Origin: an uncultured Alphaproteobacteria bacterium
GTDB taxonomy: Bacteria > Pseudomonadota > Alphaproteobacteria > Rhodobacterales > Rhodobacteraceae
Length of the DNA: 64,000 nucleotides
Reading direction: 5' to 3'
Assembly: GCA_902537235.1 (NCBI GenBank)
Contig: CACBAO010000007.1
Coordinates: 1 to 64,000 of the forward strand
Below, piece after piece: positions 44,534 to 54,134 of the stretch. Position 1 is the stretch's first letter. The number at the start of each line of letters is the position of its first letter. The position numbers and the translations under genes were made by a program. The notes beneath the pieces are model-generated. The model made no database searches. It saw nothing but the letters and a program-made list of their open reading frames with translations, and was not told the DNA's origin.

Positions 44534-45421
44534 ATGAAAGGTATTATCATAGCTGGAGGCTCTGGAAGTCGATTGAACCCTACAACCTTAGGTCTTTCCA
44601 AGCATCTGATCCCAATTTTTGATAAACCGATGATTTATTATCCGTTATCAGTTTTAATGTTGGCTGGCATACGAGAGATACTTATCATATCGACGCCTGA
44701 TGATTTACAATCATATAAACGCTTACTTGGCTGTGGTAAAAAGTTCGGACTAACATTACATTATGAGCTTCAAGAGAAACCAGAAGGGATTGCGCATGCT
44801 TTTTTGATTGGTGAAGATTTCATCGGTGGCAGCTCAGTTGCTTTAATTTTAGGTGACAATATCTTCTTTGGACAAGAGTTTAAGGCTATCTTAATGTCAG
44901 CGGCCCAGCTATCTCAAGGTGCTAAGATATTCATACATCAAGTATCTGAACCCTCACGATTTGGTGTGGCTGAGATAAGTGAATCTAAGCAAATTGTATC
45001 TCTAGAGGAAAAGCCACAAAAACCCAAGAGTAACTACGCGGTGGCAGGTCTATACTTTTATGATAATAAGGTTATTGAGATTGCAAAAAAGATTAAACCA
45101 TCTTCACGTGGTGAGTTGGAAATTACATCAATTAATCAAGAATATCTTCGTCAAGGACTGCTTTCAGTGGGAATTTTAGGCCGGGGTTTTACTTGGCTAG
45201 ACGCGGGAACTTCAGAAAGTTTATTAGAGGCGTCACAGTTCGTTTCTACGGTACAGAATCGACAGGGCCTCATCATAGCTTGTCTTGAGGAAATAGCATT
45301 TAATAATGGTTGGATTACAATAGAGTCCTTGATTGAGTCATTTAGCTCATTAGGTGAAAATGAATATAAATCATCGCTGGGTAAATTGATAAAATCTATT
45401 GAGAAGGCGGGGCTGAAATGA
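44534..45421 (+). CDS. rmlA: Glucose-1-phosphate thymidylyltransferase
   Basis: 295 aa. MKGIIIAGGSGSRLNPTT, SKHLIPIFDKPMIYYPLS, LILGDNIFFG and VVSLEEKP-like VSLEEKPQKPKS mark RmlA/RfbA, making dTDP-glucose. With rmlB at 52855 and a DegT aminotransferase at 54135, but no rmlC or rmlD, the product probably goes to a dTDP-amino-6-deoxysugar rather than rhamnose. Confidence 0.94.
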   Translation: MKGIIIAGGSGSRLNPTTLGLSKHLIPIFDKPMIYYPLSVLMLAGIREILIISTPDDLQSYKRLLGCGKKFGLTLHYELQEKPEGIAHAFLIGEDFIGGSSVALILGDNIFFGQEFKAILMSAAQLSQGAKIFIHQVSEPSRFGVAEISESKQIVSLEEKPQKPKSNYAVAGLYFYDNKVIEIAKKIKPSSRGELEITSINQEYLRQGLLSVGILGRGFTWLDAGTSESLLEASQFVSTVQNRQGLIIACLEEIAFNNGWITIESLIESFSSLGENEYKSSLGKLIKSIEKAGLK

Positions 45422-45447
45422 ATTCAGTGAGCAGGATTTAAGGGCTT

Positions 45448-45860
45448 ATTGAAACAAAACAAAAAAGAAATTTTTGTTTTGTATTTGTTTCAGCTTTTTT
45501 TAAAACATTGGGGTAGTTTCGATAATGCCCTTCATAGCCATTGCATCAAACGTTGATGTAATTCAAGAAAATTTATCTATTGAGAGCTATCTATGCCTAT
45601 TTCAATTTCACCAGCACTATTGGCTTTCTAATTTTTATAGGTAGTGCAGTATTGTTTTTACTTACATTTTCCATGGCATTGAAATTAGTGTCGGTATATT
45701 TATAGCTGAGAGCATCTTTACTTACAGAGTTTGAATTAAGCAAAAGATTAATGGCTAGATATTTAAACAAACCGTATGAATGGTTTGTGACACAGAATAC
45801 CACAGACCTTGGAAAGAATATACTCGCCGAAGACGTTAATTTCAAAATTTGCAATGACAG
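45448..45860 (+). pseudogene. Decayed PglK-type ABC flippase, N-terminal half
   Basis: Three successive reading frames reconstruct the membrane half of a PglK/WlaB lipid-linked oligosaccharide flippase: RNFCFVFVSAFFKTLG, then VVSIMPFIAIASNVDVIQEN, then STIGFLIFIGSAVLFLLTF and, after an in-frame TAG, LSKRLMARYLNKPYEWFVTQ. At least two frameshifts and one stop are needed. The ATP-binding half is absent; the glycosyltransferase gene starts immediately after. Confidence 0.75.
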
Positions 45861-45866
45861 CTCACA

Positions 45867-46805
45867 ATGGATAGAATGATAACCAACAGTCTTCAGATGC
45901 CAGATTTTACAATAACTACTAACAAAATGCTTCGCAACCAAGTTGACATACTTAACTCATGGCGACACTGTGGCTCCAAAATCACAGTAAGTATTTGCTG
46001 TTTGGCATATAATCATGAAGACTTTATTGAGGATACAATACTAGGGTTTTTAGCTCAGAAAACATCATTTCGTTTCGAAATATTAATAAATGATGACGCC
46101 TCGCTTGATTCAACAGCCAAAATAATACGAAAGTACACTAGTTTGTATCCAGATATAATTAAACCAATTTTTCAAACAAAAAATAAATGGTCTCAGGATC
46201 ACCCAATGCCTCATATACTTTTTCGAAAAGCGAAAGGTAAGTATATCTCTTGGACTGATGGCGATGATTTTTGGATCAATGAGAATAAGTTAGAAAATCA
46301 AATTGCGTTGATGGAGCAGGAAAGTGACCTTGCGTTAAGCTTTCATTCGGTCTTTTACAAAGTGGGTAACACTTTAAGTAAAGATTACTTCCCTAAGCCT
46401 AAGTTGAAGATCCTAAATCAAAATGACATTATGTTGAGGCACTATATCCCAACCTGTTCAGTTGTTTTTAATGCCGAGAAGCTATTAAAAGCATATTATG
46501 AAAAGCCATGTACTGCCACTTTTCCAGTTGGTGATATACCCCTCTACATAAAAATAACAAATTATGGAAAAGTTTTATTCATAGATAAAACATGGGCCGT
46601 TTATCGCAGAAATCCAAAAAGTGTTACACAAAAGGTGGAACATTTACATAACATTAGGCTCAAAATGATTGCCATGTATTTCCACCTCTTTGCATGTGTA
46701 CCGTTTAAAAATTATAAGATTCTTATTTATTTGATAACTAGACAGATGGCTGGCATCCCTTTGGACGCCTTCAGACGTTTAAAGATTAAACTGAAGGTAA
46801 AATAA
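45867..46805 (+). CDS. Family 2 glycosyltransferase
   Basis: 312 aa. GT-A fold: ITVSICCLAYNHEDFIEDTI, FEILINDDASLDSTAKII and the DxD-type YISWTDGDDFWI. It transfers a sugar to a lipid-linked precursor at the inner membrane face. The first about 35 residues before ITVSICC have no clear counterpart, so the true start may be a later ATG (for example residue 21). A pseudogene abuts its 5' end. Confidence 0.88.
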   Translation: MDRMITNSLQMPDFTITTNKMLRNQVDILNSWRHCGSKITVSICCLAYNHEDFIEDTILGFLAQKTSFRFEILINDDASLDSTAKIIRKYTSLYPDIIKPIFQTKNKWSQDHPMPHILFRKAKGKYISWTDGDDFWINENKLENQIALMEQESDLALSFHSVFYKVGNTLSKDYFPKPKLKILNQNDIMLRHYIPTCSVVFNAEKLLKAYYEKPCTATFPVGDIPLYIKITNYGKVLFIDKTWAVYRRNPKSVTQKVEHLHNIRLKMIAMYFHLFACVPFKNYKILIYLITRQMAGIPLDAFRRLKIKLKVK

Positions 46806-46838
46806 TGTTGCATTTTTTAAACAGAGTAGAGGTTCAAA

Positions 46839-47588
46839 GTGGGTGACAAGATTGGAGTAATGCAACCATACTTATTTCCGTATATTGGATATTTCCAGTT
46901 AATGAATACTGTGGACCGATGGATTATTTTTGATGAAATTCAATTTATTGACAAAGGCTGGATCAATCGGAATAGGATACTTCATCCTGATGAAGGTAAA
47001 GAATGGCAATACATTACTGTTCCATTAGCAAACCGCGGTCAGTTTGATAATATTTGTGATATCTCAATTAAGACTGATATAGATTGGCGTTCACAAATTC
47101 TTGGGAAGTTGACCCACTATAAGAAAAAAGCACCTTTTTATAAAGAAACAGTGACTTTTGTACGAGATTGCTTTGACACGGATGAAACTAATATTTCTCG
47201 ATTAGTGACAGAAGTTCTAAAGAAAACTGCTGCGTACATGTGTATTGACACTCAAATTGAAGTACAGTCAGATTTGAAGCTTTCTATTGAAGGTATTGAG
47301 CATTCTGGGCAGTGGGCTTTGAAAATTTCTGAAGCGTTAAGTGCATCTAAATACATTAATCCATTTGGTGGATTTGAAATATTTAGGCCTGATGAGTTTA
47401 CTGCCGCAGGTATTGAGCTTTCTTTTTTAAAGACGGATCTTAAACCATACTCGCAGAAAAGAAATGGGTTCGTGCCAGGGCTTTCGATTATAGATGTAAT
47501 GATGTTTAACGAACCCCTAGAATGTAAAAAAATGCTCCAAGACTGCTGTCTTCTTAGACATCCTAAGTCTCTGAAAAGTGTGAAATAA
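46839..47588 (+). CDS. WbqC family protein
   Basis: 249 aa. GVMQPYLFPYIGYFQLM, FDEIQFIDKGWINRNRI and YSQKRNGFVPGLSIIDVMMF are hallmarks of WbqC, a family recurrent in O-antigen and capsule loci, probably an amino-sugar-modifying acyl- or aminoacyl-transferase-like protein of unproven reaction. GTG start at 46839. Followed by the epimerase 3 bp downstream. Confidence 0.88.
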   Translation: MGDKIGVMQPYLFPYIGYFQLMNTVDRWIIFDEIQFIDKGWINRNRILHPDEGKEWQYITVPLANRGQFDNICDISIKTDIDWRSQILGKLTHYKKKAPFYKETVTFVRDCFDTDETNISRLVTEVLKKTAAYMCIDTQIEVQSDLKLSIEGIEHSGQWALKISEALSASKYINPFGGFEIFRPDEFTAAGIELSFLKTDLKPYSQKRNGFVPGLSIIDVMMFNEPLECKKMLQDCCLLRHPKSLKSVK

Positions 47589-47591
47589 AAA

Positions 47592-48578
47592 ATGAAAACT
47601 TTAATATTTGGTGCAACGGGAAATTGTGGAAAATACATTGCTAAATATCTCTTAAGGAAAGGACATTACGTTGTTGGAGTAGGCCGTTCACAAATTCCTT
47701 TTAAATCCAGTAAATTTGAATATTTTCGAGGAGATATAATAGATAAAGAGTTCTTTAACAGATTGCCTTCCGATTTTGATCAAGTCATTAATTTAGCTGG
47801 TGTTCAACCAAGTATACTGGAATTTTCCGAAAAAACTGACTTAGAAGCAACATTAGGCGAATACGTGAATGTTAACATGGTAGGTATTTTTAATATTTTA
47901 GAGTATGTTCGAAAATCTAAAATACAGACATATACATATACTACATCACACCGAGATTATGAATTACACTGGTCAAATAAACTTTTTTTAAAAAATAATT
48001 TACCTCCTGCAATTAATTATTCGGGTGATCACACTATGTACGCTATTTCAAAAACAACTGGTAAAATGATGGGCGATTACTACTCTGAAGCATTTGGAAT
48101 TCGTGTGTTTAATCTACGGCTACCTATGATATTTTTAGTTCCAGACAAGCCGTATTACCTCGCAAATGGTCAAAGAACTTTAATGCCTTTTTTGAAAGTG
48201 ATAAAACAGGCTATGGCTGGTGAAACTCTTGAAATTTGGGGTGATCCTAAAATGGTCAGAGATTATGTGCATATTGATAATCTAGTATTTTTAATTAATG
48301 CATGCTTTTCATCAAAACTTAAAAGAGGTACATTCAACGTCGGCACTGGAGAAGCTGTAACGACCGAACATTTTATAAAAACTATAAAAAAAGTTTTTGA
48401 TATAGCTAACAAATGTGAGTTGAAGTATCGCCCCGATAAATATACTTATAAGTGCGCGATTTATGATATTACCGAACAAGTTTCTCTATTATCGTATGAA
48501 CCAATATTATTGGAACAAATGCTAATAAAAATTCGAAGTGAACTTAACAAAAAAGATTTGAAAAAGTACTGGATCTGA
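47592..48578 (+). CDS. NAD-dependent nucleotide-sugar epimerase/dehydratase
   Basis: 328-aa extended SDR: IFGATGNCGKYIAKYL, the catalytic YAISKTTGK and DYVHIDNLVFLINAC. Less typical than the other two epimerases in the window. Starts 3 bp after wbqC and ends 1 bp before the sulfotransferase gene, in one transcription unit. Substrate unknown. Confidence 0.84.
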   Translation: MKTLIFGATGNCGKYIAKYLLRKGHYVVGVGRSQIPFKSSKFEYFRGDIIDKEFFNRLPSDFDQVINLAGVQPSILEFSEKTDLEATLGEYVNVNMVGIFNILEYVRKSKIQTYTYTTSHRDYELHWSNKLFLKNNLPPAINYSGDHTMYAISKTTGKMMGDYYSEAFGIRVFNLRLPMIFLVPDKPYYLANGQRTLMPFLKVIKQAMAGETLEIWGDPKMVRDYVHIDNLVFLINACFSSKLKRGTFNVGTGEAVTTEHFIKTIKKVFDIANKCELKYRPDKYTYKCAIYDITEQVSLLSYEPILLEQMLIKIRSELNKKDLKKYWI

Positions 48579-48579
48579 T

Positions 48580-49416
48580 ATGGAAATACTAATCCACGTG
48601 GGCCTACCTAAAACCAGTTCATCAACTCTACAGTTTGCTGTTTGGAAGAGTTTAGAAAGCCAAGGAATATTACATTTAAACACTTGGCGAAAGACTGATC
48701 CTATGGAATCATTAGATAAACGTCCCAGTAGTAGTCTTTTCAACCGTGAGCCAATAAATTCAGAATATCTGCAATTCCATCAGAGTAAATTGAATATTCT
48801 ATCAGACGAAAGCTTTACAGCACCTTTTCGATTACGAAAAAATAATTATGGAAATAATATAGAAAGTGCATTCTCATTTCCACGAACAATCAAAAAGCAG
48901 ATTGATGATTTGTATCAAGATAAAACAATTAAGGTGCTGGTAGTTTTAAGAAATCATTGTGATCTTTTATTTTCCCAATATGTCGAAGAATATAATCTTA
49001 AGAAATTCAAAAACATAAATTTTATTTTTGATGAAGACAATGAAAAAATTAACCTCGATGGTTTTGAGATTTATAATTATAGTCGATACTTAGATGAGGT
49101 TTATTCCGTTTTTGGACAGGAGAATGTATCAGTATTATTCTATGAACAACTCAAATATGATCGGCGCAATTTCTTCGAGGTATTGGCTGATTTATCAAAT
49201 ACTGACATTAATTTTGTTTCAAGTGCATTCGAATGTAATGACTTAAATTCCAAAACTAAGACTGAAAAGGGATACTATACGAAAGACCGCTCAACATTAA
49301 TCCCTTATCTAACACAACTCCAAAAAGATCATATCAAATCTCATTTTAGGTCAGATACAAGGAAACTCATTGAGAGATTTAGGTACAAATTTGATCTTAA
49401 AGCATACGGTTATTGA
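48580..49416 (+). CDS. Sulfotransferase-like protein
   Basis: 278 aa. The N-terminal ILIHVGLPKTSSSTLQ corresponds to the 5'-phosphosulfate-binding loop, and KVLVVLRNHCDLLFSQYVEE to the 3'-phosphate-binding arginine/serine element of PAPS sulfotransferases. It could sulfate the polysaccharide. The C-terminal motif (YKFDLKAYGY) is of the type seen in bacterial carbohydrate sulfotransferases. PAPS use is inference. Confidence 0.8.
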   Translation: MEILIHVGLPKTSSSTLQFAVWKSLESQGILHLNTWRKTDPMESLDKRPSSSLFNREPINSEYLQFHQSKLNILSDESFTAPFRLRKNNYGNNIESAFSFPRTIKKQIDDLYQDKTIKVLVVLRNHCDLLFSQYVEEYNLKKFKNINFIFDEDNEKINLDGFEIYNYSRYLDEVYSVFGQENVSVLFYEQLKYDRRNFFEVLADLSNTDINFVSSAFECNDLNSKTKTEKGYYTKDRSTLIPYLTQLQKDHIKSHFRSDTRKLIERFRYKFDLKAYGY

Positions 49417-49420
49417 ATAA

Positions 49421-50401
49421 TTGCGCAAAAACATCCACACAATTACATTTTCCTTTGATAATAGTTCTTATGCATCTTTAATGTTTAATTCATTAAAATA
49501 TTCAACGCATAATTTTTATCATTTCATCGGCTTGAACGCAGAAATTTATAATAAAGACTATAACTATATTTTCTTTGATCCTGTAAAAGATTTCAAAAAA
49601 ACAAATTGCCATGTTACTAGTAATGGCCAAATTTTAAAATATCCAAATACGTCCCATCACTTTGCAAATGATGATATAAAAGATAGTGAAATATCTCCAA
49701 AAATTACTCACTACTTTATCAATGGGGCGACAAATGGAGTCGATTACCTGTTTTCAGTGAAGAAAAAAGAGGGTATTGTGCTAGAAATTTTTGTTTGCCA
49801 CAAAACGATTATTCTGCCATCAATGCTAACTCGAATTTGTGAAAATTGGTTTATTTTCGCAATGGATGAGTACACTAATAAATCTATGGTTAGACCAACA
49901 TGCGAGAATGATATTCCCACTTTTGATCAAGCTAGATTATTTGGAATTAATATACCCTTACTGATAGTTCAGGACTTGATGAATAGAAAGTTCAGAACTG
50001 TTAAAATGGTTAATGACCACTATATTGATCTCACGACAAATACAATAAGGCTGCCACATAAAAAAATATACCTAGACTTAGACGAAACCCTTATTTGGGA
50101 TGAGTTGGAAATAAGAGTTACGCGAATATTTTATGACAAAGCGGCTTCATTAGGCATTCCTGTGTATTTAATTACAAGGCATAAAAAAGACGTAGCAAAA
50201 ACACTTAAAAAAATTGACATGCAGTGCTCTGACTTTGAACATATTTATGTTGTATCCGACCATGAGTTAAAATCCAAATATATTCCTCATGAATCAATAT
50301 TTGTTGATAATGAATTTCCACAGAGGCTAGATGTGCGGAAGAATACGAATTCAACTGTATTAGATTTAGACATCCTTAATAGGGTCGAGTTTGATGACTG
50401 A
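49421..50401 (+). CDS. Protein with C-terminal HAD-like domain
   Basis: 326 aa from TTG at 49421. Residues about 1-210 are not recognised. From about 213 (KIYLDLDETLIW) there is a HAD motif I (DLDET), then VYLITRHKKD (motif II-like threonine) and SIFVDNEF (motif IV-like). A phosphatase-type HAD in a glycan locus could dephosphorylate a sugar phosphate, but this is weak. Directly follows the sulfotransferase gene by 4 bp. Confidence 0.65.
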   Translation: MRKNIHTITFSFDNSSYASLMFNSLKYSTHNFYHFIGLNAEIYNKDYNYIFFDPVKDFKKTNCHVTSNGQILKYPNTSHHFANDDIKDSEISPKITHYFINGATNGVDYLFSVKKKEGIVLEIFVCHKTIILPSMLTRICENWFIFAMDEYTNKSMVRPTCENDIPTFDQARLFGINIPLLIVQDLMNRKFRTVKMVNDHYIDLTTNTIRLPHKKIYLDLDETLIWDELEIRVTRIFYDKAASLGIPVYLITRHKKDVAKTLKKIDMQCSDFEHIYVVSDHELKSKYIPHESIFVDNEFPQRLDVRKNTNSTVLDLDILNRVEFDD

Positions 50402-50579
50402 AGTAGTTAATATTGTTATATTTGTGAGCCAGCTTCAACAAATCAAAAACCTGAAACTTAAGTGAACTATCAAAAACTGTAAGCGTTAATACGGTGATAA
50501 TTATAATTTTGATGATGTCGATTTGATTTGCAGTTTTCTGGAGTATTTGCATCAAAATTCTACTAAAGTAAATAACTTA

Positions 50580-50699
50580 TGACTATTATACATCGGCTGA
50601 TTGATCGCATTTATAATACCGGATATTTTACCAACCATGGTCTGATCGCTGATGAACTTGCAAGAACTTGCCGTAATATTCGTAGTAGTTATGGTGCTT
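50580..50699 (+). pseudogene. DegT-type aminotransferase N-terminal remnant
   Basis: ATG frame ending in TGA after 39 codons; NTGYFTNHGLIADELAR resembles the GxLTNNGP segment at the start of DegT aminotransferases. The rest is missing. Confidence 0.4.
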
Positions 50700-50703
50700 G
50701 AAA

Positions 50704-50728
50704 AACCGTTTCTGTTATGGAAACGGTT
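50704..50728. repeat. Perfect 9-bp hairpin
   Basis: AACCGTTTC-TCTTATG-type loop of 7 nt-GAAACGGTT. Stem is perfect; no T-tract follows. Might be part of decayed coding sequence or an RNA element. Confidence 0.45.
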
Positions 50729-50804
50729 AATGGTTGCGTTTCTGAATACCGGGCGGGTTTAGCGCTTAAGTTTATCCAGAATTATGTCTAAAAGATCTCA
50801 CATG

Positions 50805-50826
50805 ATAGCCTAGTTTAGTAGGCTAT
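50805..50826 (+). terminator. Candidate terminator hairpin
   Basis: Perfect 8-bp stem ATAGCCTA/TAGGCTAT, loop GTTTAG, followed by TTATAAC. Only a weak T-tract; located after a coding-like fragment. Confidence 0.4.
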
Positions 50827-50976
50827 TTATAACTAAAATTTAGTTTCCACTTTTTGATTTAAACTGTCTGTTTTCTGGAAGGGTAAAGAAAACCGAAAGT
50901 ACACTGGAGGCGTGAATTTTCCAACTTGTTACACACTTTAAACTATAATATGAATGTCTACGGCGATAGAACCTAA

Positions 50977-51508
50977 ATGGGGAAAAGTTGCATTTTAGTT
51001 TTCATAGATAGTCAAGCAAATACACCAGTCAAAAAATGGTCAGCAGATAACTATGTTAAGGGTGCTGGAAACGTATCTTATAAAAATTTTTAGATGTTAG
51101 AACAAATTGTGTGTTTGGTGCAAATGTGATTTTGGGTGTGCTGTGCATATAAATAGTGACGTAATTACAAAAGAAAAAGTTATTATTTGTGACCATTCTT
51201 TAACCGGTGTTTGCGCTGAATTTCTCAACAATGTCAACATTAATTGTGTTGCTATTAACAATCTATTATGTGCTTAAAAAATTAGCAACTGAGATCTTGA
51301 AAATTTTTATTTATTGATTTAAAGAGAGTTATGGATTGGCTTTGAACGTCCCAAAACATTAAAAAATTTAAAGAAAGTTAGAATAATTTTACATTTTTTT
51401 ACCTCTTTTAATTTAGATTATATCAACCCAACCCCCTCAATATATACTACAATATTTGCAGAAGTTGCTGATTTCACACATTCGATTGATGAAAAGAATA
51501 AAACTGAT
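50977..51508 (+). pseudogene. Decayed 5' part of the glycosyltransferase-like gene at 51509
   Basis: From ATG 50977 a 38-codon frame encodes SCILVFIDSQANTPVKKWS before a TAG at 51091. Later pieces in shifted frames read VFGANVILG and VIICDHSLTGVCAEFLN. From 51323, directly after a TAA, the frame is open without start for 62 codons (WIGFERPKTLKNLKKVRI, FNLDYINPTPSIYTTIF) and continues into 51509. The pieces read like one protein interrupted by stops and frameshifts. Confidence 0.55.
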
Positions 51509-52543
51509 GTGAGTAGCGAAGATATATGTTTAATTACTCCTTTCGTTTTTATTGGAAGTTCACTTGAAGTGTATGAACAAACAAAAAAACACCTGACGAA
51601 ACATTACAACCTTTATAAGTTGAAGTTCCCAACTTTTGAACAATGTGTGGATTTTACTAGTGTGGCAGTTAATTCAATAAAAGTGGCTATGGCAACGGTA
51701 ATAACATTGCAAGACTATGATGTGCATGCACTGGTGCGGCAACCATTTATCCTAAACCTATTACGAGAGAATAATATATATCTTATTCTAAAAGGTGAAG
51801 AGCTATACGATTTTGAATTTCATAAGAAGACGCTCCAAAAGGATATCGATGAGAGTGTGATAGTTGAAATAAAGAATTTTTTTAATGAATTTAAAACACG
51901 CATTATTTCTCTCCCTCACGCGCTTTTTCAATCAGAAATAAACCAAAACACTCAATCTTTTGATTTTATTCGTTACTCGATACCTGGTGTAAATTACCTG
52001 CCGCGAAAAAATTTCAAATACAAAGTTTGTAGTGTTAATACTACTTCATTTTGGATCTCTTTATTATATCAACTATCAATAAAGCTTATGAGGCGTCTGC
52101 CATTTTCAGAACTTCGCATATTTCTTTTAAGAAAAATCATGGATTTGTATATTAAGCACTCAAAATTTAGTTTCACCTGCGGTTCAACTGCTGGTTACTT
52201 TATTAGAAAGTTTTTAGAAATACCTGCAGCTGCTAGTGTTATGATTTGCCCAGAGTACAAGTTTTTAAAAAGATTAGGTTTTAACAAGTATTTAAACTAT
52301 ATCCCTTTCGATCCGATTGAAGAAAATTTAGAAAACCTGAACACTAGACTCCAAAAAAACTCGCAATTGGATTTTATAGAAATAATAAAAAATACACATC
52401 GATTACTTCAAAGTGATCATTCTATCAGCGCCCGCACAAAGCAACTAAAAAAGGCGCTATTTCAAATTGAAAAAAATGACTTTATTGGGTCTTTTTGGGA
52501 AGATGGTGAATTTATTATTAGAACCAATAATGGTCCAAAGTAA
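51509..52543 (+). CDS. Glycosyltransferase-like protein, probably 5'-truncated
   Basis: 344 aa from a GTG. No SD is apparent and the coding signal extends 62 codons upstream without any ATG, GTG or TTG, so the gene has probably lost its 5' end and may be a pseudogene. The FTCGSTAGYFIRKFLEIPAA segment resembles the (K/R)FFEIPAAG signature in the C-terminal lobe of some GT-B capsule glycosyltransferases. Product and activity uncertain. Context is the glycan locus. Confidence 0.5.
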   Translation: MSSEDICLITPFVFIGSSLEVYEQTKKHLTKHYNLYKLKFPTFEQCVDFTSVAVNSIKVAMATVITLQDYDVHALVRQPFILNLLRENNIYLILKGEELYDFEFHKKTLQKDIDESVIVEIKNFFNEFKTRIISLPHALFQSEINQNTQSFDFIRYSIPGVNYLPRKNFKYKVCSVNTTSFWISLLYQLSIKLMRRLPFSELRIFLLRKIMDLYIKHSKFSFTCGSTAGYFIRKFLEIPAAASVMICPEYKFLKRLGFNKYLNYIPFDPIEENLENLNTRLQKNSQLDFIEIIKNTHRLLQSDHSISARTKQLKKALFQIEKNDFIGSFWEDGEFIIRTNNGPK

Positions 52544-52854
52544 ACAAAATATCTGAGTATTTGTTAAGTGGACTGAAAAATTTTGATGGCAGGTCGAGTT
52601 GTTTCCAATCCGAATGAGGGGATACTTTGAAGGGTTACATACCTTGTGTGAAGACTGATTCAATATGGGAAGCTTTAGAGACCATTGCAATACTAAGCGA
52701 TTTCACAGTGCTTACAGATGTTGCCGAACAACGTCATAGTCCACCAATACTGGTTATGGGTCCAATTTTAGGGTAGTTTAAACATTAATGAGGAAGACAT
52801 GAACAAACCTTTAATTAAAAAAGTTATAAGCACTATAATTTTATGTGAAAACTT
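52544..52854. other. Intergenic region with unrecognised coding remnant
   Basis: An open stretch at about 52625-52776 encodes GYIPCVKTDSIWEALETIAI and then LSDFTVLTDV ... SPPILVMGPILG before a TAG. It reads as protein-like but I could not assign the family. No start or N-terminus. Confidence 0.35.
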
Positions 52855-53904
52855 ATGAAGATTTTGGTGACAGGCGGTGCGGGGTTTATAGGATCGACTT
52901 TAATCCGGTTAGCTATTTCGCGCGGACATTCGGTGGTGAATGTAGATATGCTTACCTACGCTGCGTGTTTGGAGAATTTGACATCGGTGGCGAATAGCCC
53001 AAATTATGCTTTTGAGCAGTTTGATATCCGGGATCGTATAAGGCTAGAGAACGTCTTTTCTGTGCATGCTCCTGATACTGTAATGCACTTAGCTGCAGAA
53101 TCTCATGTAGATCGCTCGATTGATGATCCTAAAAATTTTATTGAGACTAACGTTAATGGTACGTTAAATATGCTCGAGGTAGCACGAGAGTATTGGCAAA
53201 AAAAAGGCAAGCCTGCATCATTTCGATTTCATCATATCAGCACAGACGAAGTATTTGGTAGTTTGCCTAACGACCCGACAGCACTTTTTACAGAAAATAC
53301 TTCCTATGACCCACGGAGCCCGTATTCAGCATCAAAAGCAAGTTCTGATCATTTGGTTAGGGCTTGGCATGAAACTTATGGCCTGCCCATTGTCCTTACA
53401 AACTGCTCTAATAATTATGGACCGTATCATTTTCCGGAAAAGTTCATCCCTAAAGTGATCCTAAACGCTCTGGCGGGTAAGCCTTTGCCAATATACGGTG
53501 ATGGAGGGAATATCCGTGATTGGCTGTATGTTGAGGACCATGCAGTTGCGCTTCTTCTAGTTCTGGAAAAAGGCACTGTGGGTCGGAGGTATAATATCGG
53601 CGGTAACAATGAGATGACTAATTTGAATTTGGTGCAAAGTCTTTGCACTATTTTGGATCGCTTAAAACCGCGCGCGAGCGGTTGTTTTGCAGATTTGATT
53701 ACCTTTGTGGCTGACCGCCCTGGCCATGATAAACGCTACGCGATTGATACAACCCGTATTCGTAATGAATTAGGCTGGAGGCCAACGGTTACCATTGACG
53801 AAGGCTTGGAGCAAACTGTTTGTTGGTACTTGGATAATGAAGACTGGTGGCGTCCCTTACTGAACCAAGGTGGTGTTGGGCAACGCTTGGGTTTAACTGA
53901 ATGA
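52855..53904 (+). CDS. rmlB: dTDP-glucose 4,6-dehydratase
   Basis: 349 aa. [31 protein letters not shown] (the TDE/F catalytic acid pair), [11 protein letters not shown] and [14 protein letters not shown] define RmlB, forming dTDP-4-keto-6-deoxyglucose with NAD. Base composition is visibly more GC-rich than its neighbours, which suggests a separate origin. The downstream aminotransferase probably takes its product. Confidence 0.95.
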   Translation: MKILVTGGAGFIGSTLIRLAISRGHSVVNVDMLTYAACLENLTSVANSPNYAFEQFDIRDRIRLENVFSVHAPDTVMHLAAESHVDRSIDDPKNFIETNVNGTLNMLEVAREYWQKKGKPASFRFHHISTDEVFGSLPNDPTALFTENTSYDPRSPYSASKASSDHLVRAWHETYGLPIVLTNCSNNYGPYHFPEKFIPKVILNALAGKPLPIYGDGGNIRDWLYVEDHAVALLLVLEKGTVGRRYNIGGNNEMTNLNLVQSLCTILDRLKPRASGCFADLITFVADRPGHDKRYAIDTTRIRNELGWRPTVTIDEGLEQTVCWYLDNEDWWRPLLNQGGVGQRLGLTE

Positions 53905-54134
53905 TTCTAATTTTCGATAAGACAGAGTATGTGGCAATGGAGTCTTAATCTTTGCATAAATTTTATTTGGGGTAGAAGTGAGCTAATTTGTCTGGTCTAT
54001 TAGTATTAACGAAAGTGTATCAAAATTTGATGGCCAATGCTTTCACATTATTAAAATGCTAGTTGATAGCATTAGCAAAATCGCTTATCTAAAGTAGGTG
54101 TGGTAAGTACTTAATGGAGCTGATTGTTGACTAA

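Larger units (their letters stand above)
50402..50976. other. Gene-free stretch with debris and two hairpins
   Basis: No intact gene. A 39-codon frame at 50580-50699 encodes RIYNTGYFTNHGLIADELAR, matching the N-terminal start of DegT aminotransferases (TGYFTNHG). A second fragment at 50717-50791 ends in SEYRAGLALKFIQNYV and a stop. Two stem-loops lie inside (separate entries). Confidence 0.45.

Noticed and set aside
51391-51400. Frameshift in the T run upstream of the gene at 51509
   Set aside because: I first suspected a slip here, but counting seven Ts keeps the frame open from 51323 to 52543; the defect is the missing start, not a shift at this place.
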